A DNA stretch of 64,000 nt from Christensenellaceae bacterium (GTDB taxonomy: Bacteria > Bacillota > Clostridia > Christensenellales > DTU072). Position 1 is the stretch's first letter, and every line of letters starts with the position of its first letter. The translations under genes and the position numbers were made by a program. Below the pieces are notes generated by a model that saw only the letters and a list, made by a program, of their open reading frames with translations, did not search any database and had not been told where the DNA came from. Below, piece after piece: positions 7,334 through 17,944 of the stretch. The DNA is taken from assembly GCA_031259085.1 (NCBI GenBank), contig JAIRMA010000061.1, positions 46,740 through 110,739 on the forward strand, given 5' to 3'.

Positions 7334-9940
7334 ATGAATTTCATTTTCCAAAAAATATCGAATGTGGCAACAGATGTTCGTGCGCATTGGAGAAGACCAG
7401 CTCCTAAGAATCATATACCATACCGTGAGATGGCAAATTATTCTATCGCAGGTCTTGGATATAACTTTATAGGCTTACTCACAACATATTTAGGCCTCGC
7501 CGCTACTAATACTTTTATAGGGTCAGTCATTGGAATTAGACCAGTTGATATTTATTATATGAATATCGCTATGTCTATTGTTAGCTCCGTGTTTTCGTTA
7601 ATAAGAGGCACTATAGTTGACAATACAAAAACTAGATGGGGCAAATTTAGACCATACATCCTTTTCTTTGGACTACCAGTAATGGTCATAGATATATTGT
7701 TTGTCTTTTTGCCTTTTGACAGGTATAGCTATACAGAGAAAATATTCTATATCTTGCTAGTGAGCGTAGGCCACGGTTTTTTAGCTCCATTCTTTACAGA
7801 CACCTATGGCGATTTGAAATCCGTAATGTCACCAAACACGGAGGAGCGCACCATTTTAATTACTGTGCAAACAATGATTATGTCATTTGCACCAACTCTT
7901 ACCAACTTTTTCATACCACTCCTAATGTCAAAAATACCTGGCAATTACACAAATATTTATGCATACAGATGGATAATAGCGCCAGTCGCTGGCGTAGGGT
8001 TTTTCTTCACGCTCTTTGCGGCGTTTGGGACAAAGGAGCGCACAGTCCTACCTAAACAATATAAGCCCAAGGTGCGTCTTATTAAGGGTATTGTTCAAAT
8101 ATATAAAAATAAGTATTTTTGGGTTCGTAATTTGCACGGTTGGCTTGGATTCTTAGAAGGTGCCTTTGGCGCTTTGTTTGGATGGATTTTTATCTATTAT
8201 TTGCAAGACATGGTAATGATGGGCGTGGTCCAAACCATAAATGGTGTAGCGGGGGGGATTTGTATACTCATAACCCCATGGGTACTTAGGAAAATTGGAA
8301 ACAGACGAATGCTACTAATGGTCAATGTCTTGAACGTTTTATTTGTATCATTGATGTCTCTCACATTTAAACTGCCAGCCCTCTATTTCACATTCAATTG
8401 GCTGAATACATTCTTACAAATGTTCTATATGGTAGGTGATCCTGTTATGCATTGTGAGGTTAAGGATTACCAACAATACTTGTCTGGTGAGCGGTTGGAT
8501 TTTGTGTTTGGATCAGCTTTAATTATAGGGACACCTATAGGCATTTTTTCTGGGATGGTAATACCACGCGTTTATGAGTCAATGGGGCTCACTACAAATT
8601 ATGATGTGTTATATGACCCAGCCGTAAGGAATGCAATGTTTAGAGTTTTGTGTTACCTATCAATAATTGGCTCTATTTTGAATTTGCTACCATTATTCTT
8701 TTATGATTTAACAGCTATAAAACATCGTAATATCATTAAAGTGTTAAAACTTAGAGCACTTTTCGATGATTATATCTCAGAGGATGGAGTAATTCCAGCA
8801 GACGTGATCAAGCATAATGTTGAGCAGATAAATGAAGCCAATTTGTTGACTTCACTAGAAAAGCCAAATTTAAAAGAGATAAGGAGTAATATTCTGCGGT
8901 CTGTTAAGGCCAAGGGCTCAAATTCAACTGAAAAGAAGCAGCGCTGGAAAGCAATAATACACGCATATAGTGATTTAACTAAGGCTAAGGATCTATATGA
9001 TGAAATCGATACAGCAAATATTGTCTTAAACGAATTAAACAAATTTTCGACTAAAGAATTCATTGTTAAGGCAGAATTAGCAACTGAGACTGTTAGTTTA
9101 ACTTTCGATGATGTATTAAAACTAAATGATGACCTCTTAATTGAGGCTAAAAATATTACACGTCCAAACCGAAAGGAGTTAATTAATCAAGCTAAAAAAA
9201 TTCATTTTAACGAAAGTAATCTAAAAGAAATACTAAAAGAGGTTGAGAAAAAATACAAAGAAGATGTGATGCTCAGACGATTTAAGATTAATAGGGCTCG
9301 GGGTCTCTTGAAAATGCGCGATCTTTCTATAAAATATTATCCAGACGGATTGGTCGTACCAGACCCACAAGTCTACAAGAGCGCACAAGAAATGCCTGCT
9401 ACTAATAACAAGGAGCGAAAACTTAAATTTAATGCGCTAAAGGCTGCTGAAAAAACAATAAATCTATATCACAGAGTAGCAGAGGTTTATATAGATGCAC
9501 AGCGTTTACTCAATTTGAAACGAGCGTATCTGTCATATTCTGAAATTGCTACGCGCTATGATGTGGCTTGTCTTGAAGTCGCAGAAAATGAAAGGATTCG
9601 TGTTGAGAAAGAATTGGAAGCTAAGCTTGAGAAAAAAGCAGAGCTCGACCGAATTAGAGCTGAAAAATTCGCACAGCTGTCACCTAAGCGGCAGGAATCA
9701 GTCCTAGCTAAACGCGCTAAACGCGCGGAGAAAGAGCGGCTAAAAGCTCTTGAAAAACAGAAACGTTTAGATGAGCAGGATAAAAAGGATGATCCTCACA
9801 AAGAAGAAACTGACTTACCTCTTGATAATTCAATTGATGATAATGCAAATATAATTGAACCAGTGACCTTGCCTGTTGATCTAGAGAGCACAGAGTCTAA
9901 CATAAAAGAAATTGAAGAGTCAAATGAGGAGGAAGATTAA
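7334..9940 (+). CDS. GPH-type (MFS_2) sugar:cation symporter with ~390-aa charged C-terminal extension
   Basis: RGTIVDNTKTRWGKFRPYILF motif typical of GPH transporters; K/E-rich helical C-terminus; GGAGG RBS. Confidence 0.85.
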   Translation: MNFIFQKISNVATDVRAHWRRPAPKNHIPYREMANYSIAGLGYNFIGLLTTYLGLAATNTFIGSVIGIRPVDIYYMNIAMSIVSSVFSLIRGTIVDNTKTRWGKFRPYILFFGLPVMVIDILFVFLPFDRYSYTEKIFYILLVSVGHGFLAPFFTDTYGDLKSVMSPNTEERTILITVQTMIMSFAPTLTNFFIPLLMSKIPGNYTNIYAYRWIIAPVAGVGFFFTLFAAFGTKERTVLPKQYKPKVRLIKGIVQIYKNKYFWVRNLHGWLGFLEGAFGALFGWIFIYYLQDMVMMGVVQTINGVAGGICILITPWVLRKIGNRRMLLMVNVLNVLFVSLMSLTFKLPALYFTFNWLNTFLQMFYMVGDPVMHCEVKDYQQYLSGERLDFVFGSALIIGTPIGIFSGMVIPRVYESMGLTTNYDVLYDPAVRNAMFRVLCYLSIIGSILNLLPLFFYDLTAIKHRNIIKVLKLRALFDDYISEDGVIPADVIKHNVEQINEANLLTSLEKPNLKEIRSNILRSVKAKGSNSTEKKQRWKAIIHAYSDLTKAKDLYDEIDTANIVLNELNKFSTKEFIVKAELATETVSLTFDDVLKLNDDLLIEAKNITRPNRKELINQAKKIHFNESNLKEILKEVEKKYKEDVMLRRFKINRARGLLKMRDLSIKYYPDGLVVPDPQVYKSAQEMPATNNKERKLKFNALKAAEKTINLYHRVAEVYIDAQRLLNLKRAYLSYSEIATRYDVACLEVAENERIRVEKELEAKLEKKAELDRIRAEKFAQLSPKRQESVLAKRAKRAEKERLKALEKQKRLDEQDKKDDPHKEETDLPLDNSIDDNANIIEPVTLPVDLESTESNIKEIEESNEEED

Positions 9941-10828
9941 ATGAAGAAATTAACAGTAGCTAGTGTGCTTTTAATTATTACAGTAATTATTACAGTTAAT
10001 TTAACATCATGTAGTGTTGTAATTTCTACTGAAGAAGGGTTACAAGCATTTGATGAGGCTTTGAAAAATTCTCTAAACGCTGAGCTTTATTATATTAAAG
10101 AAAAAATAAACGATGACGGGACTGACCTAGACTATCCTAAGAAGTTCGCTGAAATATTTGTAAACGTTTATGGTGAATATAAAGAAGTAGGAAATGATAC
10201 AGATATTTATGCTCCTACAAAGGATGAAAATGGGAAAATTAAGGATTTTACTATTTTTATAAAAGAGACACTCGGTGAAGGTAGCGATAATGCTATGCAA
10301 AAACGCGTGCATGTGGGGAAGTCTAATTCTTCAAAAAAGGGAGAAACCTTAGATTATATCTTTAGAGAGATAATAAAGACCTCAGGTAAGGATATGGATT
10401 ATTCTTTAGACCCAATGAGTGCATATGACTACTTTGAAAGTTCTGAATTTCAAGAAAACTATGCACTATCTAATTTCTTTACCGAATTATTGAGAATAAA
10501 ACACTCAGATATGTTTTTTCTAGAAAAAAATGGTGCAATTAAGAATGGGGTTGGTGTTGCCTTGAAATTCAAAATTTCCGATTCTTATTTAACTGAATAC
10601 AGGCAGGAATTTGGCAAAGTATCAAGGTTTAGTGGTAGTAAGTATATAAGCGTTGAGATCATAAACGAAAAAATCTCACAAATAATTGTATTCCGTGATA
10701 GCAAACTCTCAAACACGGATGTGAATATTGAGGCCGAGCCATATAGTTTAAGCATCACTTATTTAGGCCCAATAATTAACATGCCAAAATATGACAAGTC
10801 AGATTGGTACAATGATTCTCTAGCTTAA
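9941..10828 (+). CDS. Putative lipoprotein
   Basis: Signal sequence with lipobox-like LTSC; starts directly after the 7334..9940 stop. Confidence 0.75.
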   Translation: MKKLTVASVLLIITVIITVNLTSCSVVISTEEGLQAFDEALKNSLNAELYYIKEKINDDGTDLDYPKKFAEIFVNVYGEYKEVGNDTDIYAPTKDENGKIKDFTIFIKETLGEGSDNAMQKRVHVGKSNSSKKGETLDYIFREIIKTSGKDMDYSLDPMSAYDYFESSEFQENYALSNFFTELLRIKHSDMFFLEKNGAIKNGVGVALKFKISDSYLTEYRQEFGKVSRFSGSKYISVEIINEKISQIIVFRDSKLSNTDVNIEAEPYSLSITYLGPIINMPKYDKSDWYNDSLA

Positions 10829-11087
10829 AAATTCAAATCCGCCCTACAGCTTGGATGTGAAATCGATTCTTTGCAATAAACTAATTTGACATAACAACTA
10901 ATTTTATTCTATACTTAGATAGTAATTATTTGCAATGCAAATTGGATCGACTTTAAAAAAAAGATTTCATTCAATTCATATAGCCGTAATATTCAAAATT
11001 GAAATTCTTTATATAACAATGTTTGTTATTACTGTTATTCAAGATGCTTTTTATGTAGTGAATCTATCAAACTAAATGGAGATTAGT

Positions 11088-11534
11088 ATGAAAGTTATAT
11101 TATCAAGCGACATTCAGGGACATGGAAAACGTGGGGATATAGTAGAAGTTAATGAGGGCTATGCCCGCAATTATTTATTACCTAAAAAACTTGCGATAGA
11201 AGCTACCAAATCTATTATAAATGAATATACACAAAAACTTGATCGCGAAAAGCGTTTGATTAAGGAAGAGAAGGAAAATGCTGTGGAGTTGGGCAAAGCA
11301 TTAGAGGCTAATTGTCTAACAATTAAAGTAAAATGTGGCGATGGCAAATTATATGGTAGTGTAACTACCCAAGATATCTCTAACGCATTAAAAGAATTAG
11401 GCTTTGATATAGATAAGAGAAAGATTAGTATTAAAGACACAATAAAAGCCACTGGAATGTATATCGCTGAAATTAAAATTCATAAGGATGTCAGTGTTAA
11501 AATCAAATTGGACATCATCCCTGATAAAGGTTAA
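11088..11534 (+). CDS. rplI: 50S ribosomal protein L9
   Basis: MKVILSSDIQGHGKRGDIVEVNEGYARNYLLPK; GGAG RBS supports the second ATG of ORF 11076..11534. Confidence 0.97.
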   Translation: MKVILSSDIQGHGKRGDIVEVNEGYARNYLLPKKLAIEATKSIINEYTQKLDREKRLIKEEKENAVELGKALEANCLTIKVKCGDGKLYGSVTTQDISNALKELGFDIDKRKISIKDTIKATGMYIAEIKIHKDVSVKIKLDIIPDKG

Positions 11535-11629
11535 CTCTAGATACTAGTGATCATATTTACTAGTGTTATACTTTAATATAGTATTTATTCATCTGATTAA
11601 AATTAGGCATTTTGTGAATACTTAGCTAT

Positions 11630-12115
11630 ATGAGCTTTAAGTATTCATTAATTCCTGTTATCATGTGTATTGGGTCGACTAGCTTGATTGGAGACTCCTT
11701 AGGCCCGCTTGTTGGAGATATTTTAAGAGAACATTATAATATTAATGCCTATGTCTATGGAAGTTTAAAAAGACCTATTAATGGAAATAATTATTTTAGT
11801 TATTTAAACTTCATTAATCGAATACACCCTAATACTCTTATAATAGCTGTTGATGCTTGTGTAGGGCTCGACTCTGATATTGGTAAAATAAAGTTTTCTA
11901 GGAACGGCGTTAGAGCAGGCGCTGCCATAAAAAAAAGCTTAGGAAACGTAGGAGACATTGGCATACTTGGCATCGTAGCAAAAAAGGGAGAAAACAACGC
12001 ACAGGCTTTAGCAACAGCACCTATAGACTTAATTAGAAAGACAGCAATTTCTGTTGCTGATTGTGTCTTTAAATTAACAAAAGCGTGGGATATTCTGTTG
12101 AAATCAGTGCTTTAA
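11630..12115 (+). CDS. yyaC: Sporulation protein YyaC (DUF1256)
   Basis: CIGSTSLIGDSLGPLVGD and VDACVGL motifs. Confidence 0.9.
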   Translation: MSFKYSLIPVIMCIGSTSLIGDSLGPLVGDILREHYNINAYVYGSLKRPINGNNYFSYLNFINRIHPNTLIIAVDACVGLDSDIGKIKFSRNGVRAGAAIKKSLGNVGDIGILGIVAKKGENNAQALATAPIDLIRKTAISVADCVFKLTKAWDILLKSVL

Positions 12116-12116
12116 A

Positions 12117-13157
12117 TCACCACTTGTTATGAACCTTTTCTGTAAAACCTAGTAATCCATCTATGCTAATTTTTGTATTATCATCTAATATTACATGCCC
12201 ATAGAATTTACCGAATACTTGATGCGATACCATTGCTAAAACTCCTATGTCAATAGGCCCCACCTTATCATATACAGGTTCCATTGTTAATTCAACACGA
12301 TTATCTGAGGATGAAATTATCCACGTCTTTAAGAATTCATCCGCTCCGTTGCTATCTACAGGTATTTTAAACTCAACGTCCTCAGTTTTATGTCCTATCC
12401 CGTTAACAAATATCATATTTTCTGATGCAGCGGTTGTATTACCAAATCCACAACCCAAATTCCAGGCAATGACATCCCCGTTGGGAAGTTTAGCGCTTAA
12501 ACTAGACCAAAACCAAGTGCTTTCATATGGCCAAACTCCACGGCCCCAATCCAGAGTCCCATAAGAATCTTTTGACTCAATTACTATTTTTTTGTCCCCT
12601 ATCATTACAATGCCAGAAGCCTTCATTGCATTGATTTTTTGATTGTAATAAAAATATCCAGGCTTATCAAACGGAGTAGCTATTACCATTGAGTCTCTAG
12701 GAAAGTCTGTTAATTTAATATGAAATGCAAGCTCTTCTTTTTTTTTGCCAAACTTAGGAAATCTTCCCTCTAAGGTTCGCACATTCCCATCGTTTGCAAA
12801 GACCATCTCTGTAGAACCACTTTTATACGACAAACTGCCCCTTAAACTTGATTGAGGGAGTTTTAATTTGCCCATTGGGAATGTTTTTATACTAGAGGCC
12901 TTGATGCCTTCCTTTTTTTCCAGGTCAACAATTGAAAAACTAGCTACAGCTATGTATCCACAGTCTGAAATGGTGAGATCTATTGAATCATGATCATTTG
13001 TTATTATATAGTAATCCCATTCCTTTATTCTGATTTTAGGTGCAGTTATATCATTTCTTGAATAGGTCCATACGGGCTTCTTTGCAAATCCAGGTTCTTT
13101 TATGTTACCATTCTCTAGTAGTTTTTGAGGTGTAGTCACCTCATGCATTATCCTCAT
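12117..13157 (-). CDS. DUF2804 domain-containing protein
   Basis: DWGRGVWPYESTWFWSSLSAKLPNGDVIAWNLGCGFG typical of DUF2804. Confidence 0.85.
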   Translation of the reverse strand: MRIMHEVTTPQKLLENGNIKEPGFAKKPVWTYSRNDITAPKIRIKEWDYYIITNDHDSIDLTISDCGYIAVASFSIVDLEKKEGIKASSIKTFPMGKLKLPQSSLRGSLSYKSGSTEMVFANDGNVRTLEGRFPKFGKKKEELAFHIKLTDFPRDSMVIATPFDKPGYFYYNQKINAMKASGIVMIGDKKIVIESKDSYGTLDWGRGVWPYESTWFWSSLSAKLPNGDVIAWNLGCGFGNTTAASENMIFVNGIGHKTEDVEFKIPVDSNGADEFLKTWIISSSDNRVELTMEPVYDKVGPIDIGVLAMVSHQVFGKFYGHVILDDNTKISIDGLLGFTEKVHNKW

Positions 13158-13194
13158 ATCTACATAGCCTCCTTTGATAAGTAGTCTATTATAA

Positions 13195-14214
13195 TTATTC
13201 TACAATGTCTTTGAAAAACTTAAGATTTTGTGGCGTTGGCTCAAGCTCACCGTTCTCAATCCTTTTTACTATTTCAACAACCTTTTCATTGTATGGAACT
13301 TCTAGTGATACTGCTTTTGCTAGATCACAGATCCGTCCGTTAATAGCATTGATTTCGCAAGGTTTTTTCTTAATCAAATCTTGTAGCATGCTAGCTGTAA
13401 TTGATCGATGTTTTTTTATCGCAATTGGAATTAACATAAACCCTATCTTCTGTTTGAATTTAGATGAATAATCTAATAACTTAACAACATCCTTCCCCTG
13501 AATCTTAGCGAACTTGACATTGTTAGCATGACCTACTTTTATGCACTCTTTTATGATTTTTTGTGCATATAGCCTGCTGACCTTATCATCGACAATCTCG
13601 CCAAAATTTCGCCCTGTCACAGCAGACAATCCAGAAAATGCACAGTTAATTAAAAGCTTAGTATATCTTGCTCCGATAAAATTCTTGTCGATCTCAACTG
13701 GACCCATTGTCTCGAGAAGTTTTTTTACTAATTGTACGTGCCGCTCTGGTACACTACCTATGCTCCCCAAAGAAAAAGTGCAAGCCTCCAATTCAGAAGT
13801 TAGTTTGGAAACGCCAGGCTCTATCAATTCAGCACCCCACGCAATAGCGCATCCCATTGTCTTATCAAGACCCACTACTTTTGCGACATCATACTCAGGT
13901 AATCCGTTTTGGATTGTACAAACTACCCCATCCTTTTCTAGATAATTCGACAGTTTTATTATTGTGTCATCGTTGTTTATTACCTTTGTGGTTAAAAATA
14001 TCACATCGTACTTACCCACTATTTCGTCTATGGTTTTTGCATTTACTTTGACTTCTAAATTTACTTTGCCTATAATGCGTGCACCTTTTTCCCTTAAACA
14101 CTCAACATGTGCCCTGTTTCTATTGATCAAATCAACAGCAAATCCTGCGCGTGTCATAAATGCTCCTAACACTGTCCCTAGTGATCCTGCCCCATAAATG
14201 GCTATTTTTATCAT
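13195..14214 (-). CDS. panE: 2-dehydropantoate 2-reductase family protein
   Basis: IAIYGAGSLGTVLGAFMTRAGF Rossmann motif; ApbA/PanE-like body. Confidence 0.85.
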   Translation of the reverse strand: MIKIAIYGAGSLGTVLGAFMTRAGFAVDLINRNRAHVECLREKGARIIGKVNLEVKVNAKTIDEIVGKYDVIFLTTKVINNDDTIIKLSNYLEKDGVVCTIQNGLPEYDVAKVVGLDKTMGCAIAWGAELIEPGVSKLTSELEACTFSLGSIGSVPERHVQLVKKLLETMGPVEIDKNFIGARYTKLLINCAFSGLSAVTGRNFGEIVDDKVSRLYAQKIIKECIKVGHANNVKFAKIQGKDVVKLLDYSSKFKQKIGFMLIPIAIKKHRSITASMLQDLIKKKPCEINAINGRICDLAKAVSLEVPYNEKVVEIVKRIENGELEPTPQNLKFFKDIVE

Positions 14215-14572
14215 GAGCCCTCCAAATTTCTTTTGAAATCGATGTTGATAATTTATTTTTAAGAAAACTATATTCTTAACAAATATATCAACTTTTGAAT
14301 TATTTTAGCAATCAAAAATATTTTTTAAATAGTATAGTAGTTTTCTATACAAATTATATCATCAATAATGATTAGAGTCAATATCTCTTGCATTATTAAA
14401 TTTATTGTTTTTTTAAGATAATCATATTGATTTTTGCTAAATATATTAATTTTCAGATCGCCATTTCAAAAGTCGTGCAGTTTGTTTGAAATTGGACTAA
14501 TTTTAGTCTCATACAAGGCACTTTAATGTGTATATATCGTCTAAATAACAATTAAATTCAAAAAGTAATAAC

Positions 14573-14602
14573 TTGACAACTTTAGATTAAATAATATATA
14601 CT
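14573..14602 (+). promoter_or_regulatory. Sigma-A-like promoter upstream of ftsA-like/ftsZ
   Basis: TTGACA (14573-14578), 18 bp, TATACT (14597-14602). Confidence 0.6.
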
Positions 14603-14647
14603 ATATTCACTACAGATTTGTAGGTGCGAACATCTCGAGGAACTACT

Positions 14648-15802
14648 ATGAAATCTAGGCGATTGGCGGTTTTGGATATCGGATCCGATGTGATTACCCT
14701 AATTGTACAGGACAACAAAAATACTAACATTCTATACAAAGGGAGCAAAACCTATGCTGGATTTGGCCAGGGTTGGTTCTTTGATGAGGAAGGCTTGTTC
14801 AATGCTATTCGTTCATTAACCAGAGAGTGCCGCATTATAGCAGGTGCCCCTGAATATATTCTTGTAGGAGTGCCTGGTGAATTTTCTACAGTTGTTTGTA
14901 AATATGTATCTACCTCATTTTATACTAAACGCATGATTACACCAGATGATGCTGAAGCATTACTTGCACGCGGTGATACATACAAAAAACATACTGCATT
15001 CCAATCTATATGCTATTTCCCAATCAATTACATTTTAGATAATGGCGAGGAAACAATGTATCCTATAGGTAAAAATTCGGAATCTATAGGTGCCAATGTT
15101 TCGTATATTTTAGCCGATCGCCGTTTTATTACATTTTTCGATGCGATTGCCAATGTTCTTGATATGAGGTTTGAATTCACTTCAAGTGTGACATCTGAGG
15201 TTTTGCATATAATACCTCCTGATATTAGAGATGAAGGTGTGATCTTGCTAGACATAGGCTATATCTCATCTGTAGTGGCCTTTGCTAAAGGCGACGGGAT
15301 TATACATATGGCTACTTTCTCATTGGGATTAGGACACATAGCAGGATATTTATGGAATTATATTGATATGCCATTTAACCACGCGCTTGCACTCTCACAC
15401 AAAATAAATCTGAATCTTTGTTCAAACGATGAGGATACTTATTCTATAACTATAGACAATAAATCCTATGTATATAAAATAAAAACCGTAAACGAGATAG
15501 CTTCTTTTGCTATGAGTCTGATTACTAACACTCTAAAGAATGTGTTGAACGCTAGAGCAGAAATTCCAGCATATACCCCAATACTTTTAACGGGATCTGG
15601 GCTATCTGAAACCATCGGTGCTAAGGAATTCATTGCTAATGAGACATCTAGGCGTGTGACTATTATACGCCCCGCATCAATTCAGTTTGACAAGCCCTCA
15701 CAATCATCAATGGTCGGCTTAATGCGCGAGCAAAAACGCATATATAAAAAACAAAAATCATTTATCAAGAGATTTTTTCAGTCTTTTTGGAGGAATAAAT
15801 AA
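14648..15802 (+). CDS. ftsA: FtsA-like cell division protein
   Basis: Actin-fold start RRLAVLDIGSDVITLIV; immediately upstream of ftsZ; GAGGA RBS before ATG 14648. Confidence 0.8.
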   Translation: MKSRRLAVLDIGSDVITLIVQDNKNTNILYKGSKTYAGFGQGWFFDEEGLFNAIRSLTRECRIIAGAPEYILVGVPGEFSTVVCKYVSTSFYTKRMITPDDAEALLARGDTYKKHTAFQSICYFPINYILDNGEETMYPIGKNSESIGANVSYILADRRFITFFDAIANVLDMRFEFTSSVTSEVLHIIPPDIRDEGVILLDIGYISSVVAFAKGDGIIHMATFSLGLGHIAGYLWNYIDMPFNHALALSHKINLNLCSNDEDTYSITIDNKSYVYKIKTVNEIASFAMSLITNTLKNVLNARAEIPAYTPILLTGSGLSETIGAKEFIANETSRRVTIIRPASIQFDKPSQSSMVGLMREQKRIYKKQKSFIKRFFQSFWRNK

Positions 15803-17085
15803 TGCCAGTAGGTGTTGCTAATATTAAAGTAATCGGCGTAGGTGGTGCAGGCAATAATGCAGTTAACCGAATGATTCATGCTGATGTAGATATAAAGAAT
15901 GCTACATTCATTGCTGCCAACACAGATATGCAAGCTCTATCTTTGTCTTTGGCCTCAATTAAAATTCAATTAGGTGCCACATTAACAATGGGCCTAGGAG
16001 CTGGCGCTGATCCTGAAGTAGGAAAAAGAGCCGCTGAAGAGAGTATTGATGAAATTCGAGATAGCATTCGTGATGCTAACCTCTTATTCATAACAGCTGG
16101 AATGGGTGGGGGCACAGGCACTGGTGCGGCTCCGGTAATTGCAGAAGTTGCAAAAGACCTTGGGATTTTGACCATCGCTGTTGTGACAAAACCTCTAAAT
16201 TTCGAGGGCAAGATACGCATGGAGAATGCCATTGCAGGAATAAACAAACTACGTGAATGCGTGGATACTCTTTTAGTAGTACCAAATGAAAAAGTTAGTG
16301 CGTTCGTTGCAGAACATACTTCTCTTTTAAAAGCATTCCATATTGCTGACGATATTCTAAGACAGGGTATAAAAGGCATCTCAGATATTATATCAACCCC
16401 TGCACTCATTAACCTTGATTTTGCTGACATACGAACTATCATGAAAAACAAGGGGAACGCACATATTGGCACTGGCCGTGGTAAGGGTGATAATAGAACG
16501 TTAGACGCAGTTAGACAAGCTGTACAAAGCCCATTACTTGAGACTAATATCCAAGGTGCAACTGGCATAATTGTCTATGTGTCAGGTGGAGATTCATTGA
16601 CACTTGAAGAAGTAAATGAAGCCGTTGGTCTAGTTCGCGAAGTGGTAGATGAATCAGCAAACATAATTTGGGGAGTAGGTATCGATTCTGGATTAGAAAA
16701 CGATGTGGCTGTTACCATTATAGCAACAGGCTTTGGAACTAAACCAGAAAGTCGGTTTATAACAAAACCAATTTTCTCAGAACAACCCTCAAGACCACAA
16801 TACAAGGAGAAAATGGATTTGTGGTATGGCGGGGTAGAATCCCAGCCTAGTGAGAGACCACAAACACAACACCCGTCATCAACGCAAGTCCCAGTACAAC
16901 CACAACCATTGCCACAACAAATTCAACAGCCTCAATTTGTCACTGCCCCACCAATGCCTAATACCGGAGGGATACTCGAGAACGAAACTGAGAGTATTCA
17001 ATCTTCAAGAGTGGAAGTCCAGTACAATTATGAGATCCCTGAATTTTTGAAACGCTTGCAAGAGGAGAAGAATCGTAATCGATAA
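15802..17085 (+). CDS. ftsZ: Cell division protein FtsZ
   Basis: GVGGAGNNAVNRM, GMGGGTGTGAAPVIAEVAK. Confidence 0.98.
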   Translation: MPVGVANIKVIGVGGAGNNAVNRMIHADVDIKNATFIAANTDMQALSLSLASIKIQLGATLTMGLGAGADPEVGKRAAEESIDEIRDSIRDANLLFITAGMGGGTGTGAAPVIAEVAKDLGILTIAVVTKPLNFEGKIRMENAIAGINKLRECVDTLLVVPNEKVSAFVAEHTSLLKAFHIADDILRQGIKGISDIISTPALINLDFADIRTIMKNKGNAHIGTGRGKGDNRTLDAVRQAVQSPLLETNIQGATGIIVYVSGGDSLTLEEVNEAVGLVREVVDESANIIWGVGIDSGLENDVAVTIIATGFGTKPESRFITKPIFSEQPSRPQYKEKMDLWYGGVESQPSERPQTQHPSSTQVPVQPQPLPQQIQQPQFVTAPPMPNTGGILENETESIQSSRVEVQYNYEIPEFLKRLQEEKNRNR

Positions 17086-17167
17086 TACTTGCTGTCTTTT
17101 CTTTATATTTAAGGTGGATTTGATTATTCAATACTTTATTTTGATTTCCTCCTTTGTTGATATTTTA

Positions 17168-17192
17168 AACCCTCACTTCGTGAGGGTTTTTT
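17168..17192 (+). terminator. Terminator after ftsZ
   Basis: AACCCTCACTTCGTGAGGGTTTTTT. Confidence 0.85.
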
Positions 17193-17212
17193 AATGCGAA
17201 TTTTGTAGTATT

Positions 17213-17944
17213 ATGTTGATTGATTTTTTGAACTGGTTTGCTATCTTCTATCTGATATACCGCTTAGTTGCAATCATGACCAAAGCCCAATTCTCGATAT
17301 CAAAAACTATATTTATTGCAACTTTAGCAAGTTTTTCAGAATTGATTTTCCCCTATTGGTCTATACTTACTGTCTATAGCAAATTAGCAACACAGATACT
17401 GATAGTTCTTATTATAAAATGGAATTCATTTGAGCTCAAAAGTGCAATTATTACATTCCTGTCCTTTATGATTATTAAGCTTGCTTGTACTGGTGCATCA
17501 AACTTATTTGGAAATGCAGTACCAGCATCAATTGCAACTTGTGCTGGGATTATAACTGTCTTGTCCGCAATTAAATACCTCTTTTACTATATCCAAAGTT
17601 CTGTAAAGAATAGATTTATCTCTAAGGCACACATAATTACAAATACAGACGAAATTGCTTGTCGCTTTTTTTATGACACTGGGAATTGCTTGTATGACGA
17701 TAATAATAATCCTGTTGTAGTAATTTTGACTAACTTAGCAACAAAGCTTAACTTAAAGCCTGCAGGACAAATAATGACAAAAACTGTGAATGGTATCAAA
17801 ATTCTACCATTAGTCGATTTGAGATTGAAGGTATATTATAACGATCACAGCCATAAAATATATGATGTACGTGGGGCGTGTAGTAATTATCTGAAACGCC
17901 ATCATGATATAATTTTACATTCTGACATGGGTTATTATGAATAA
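17213..17944 (+). CDS. spoIIGA: Sigma-E processing peptidase SpoIIGA
   Basis: Multi-pass N-terminus plus aspartyl-protease-like FFYDTGNCLYD; overlaps sigE. Confidence 0.85.
   Translation: MLIDFLNWFAIFYLIYRLVAIMTKAQFSISKTIFIATLASFSELIFPYWSILTVYSKLATQILIVLIIKWNSFELKSAIITFLSFMIIKLACTGASNLFGNAVPASIATCAGIITVLSAIKYLFYYIQSSVKNRFISKAHIITNTDEIACRFFYDTGNCLYDDNNNPVVVILTNLATKLNLKPAGQIMTKTVNGIKILPLVDLRLKVYYNDHSHKIYDVRGACSNYLKRHHDIILHSDMGYYE

Noticed and set aside
15966-16568. 200-aa minus-strand ORF opposite ftsZ
   Set aside because: Antisense shadow of a highly confident ftsZ; no independent protein signature.
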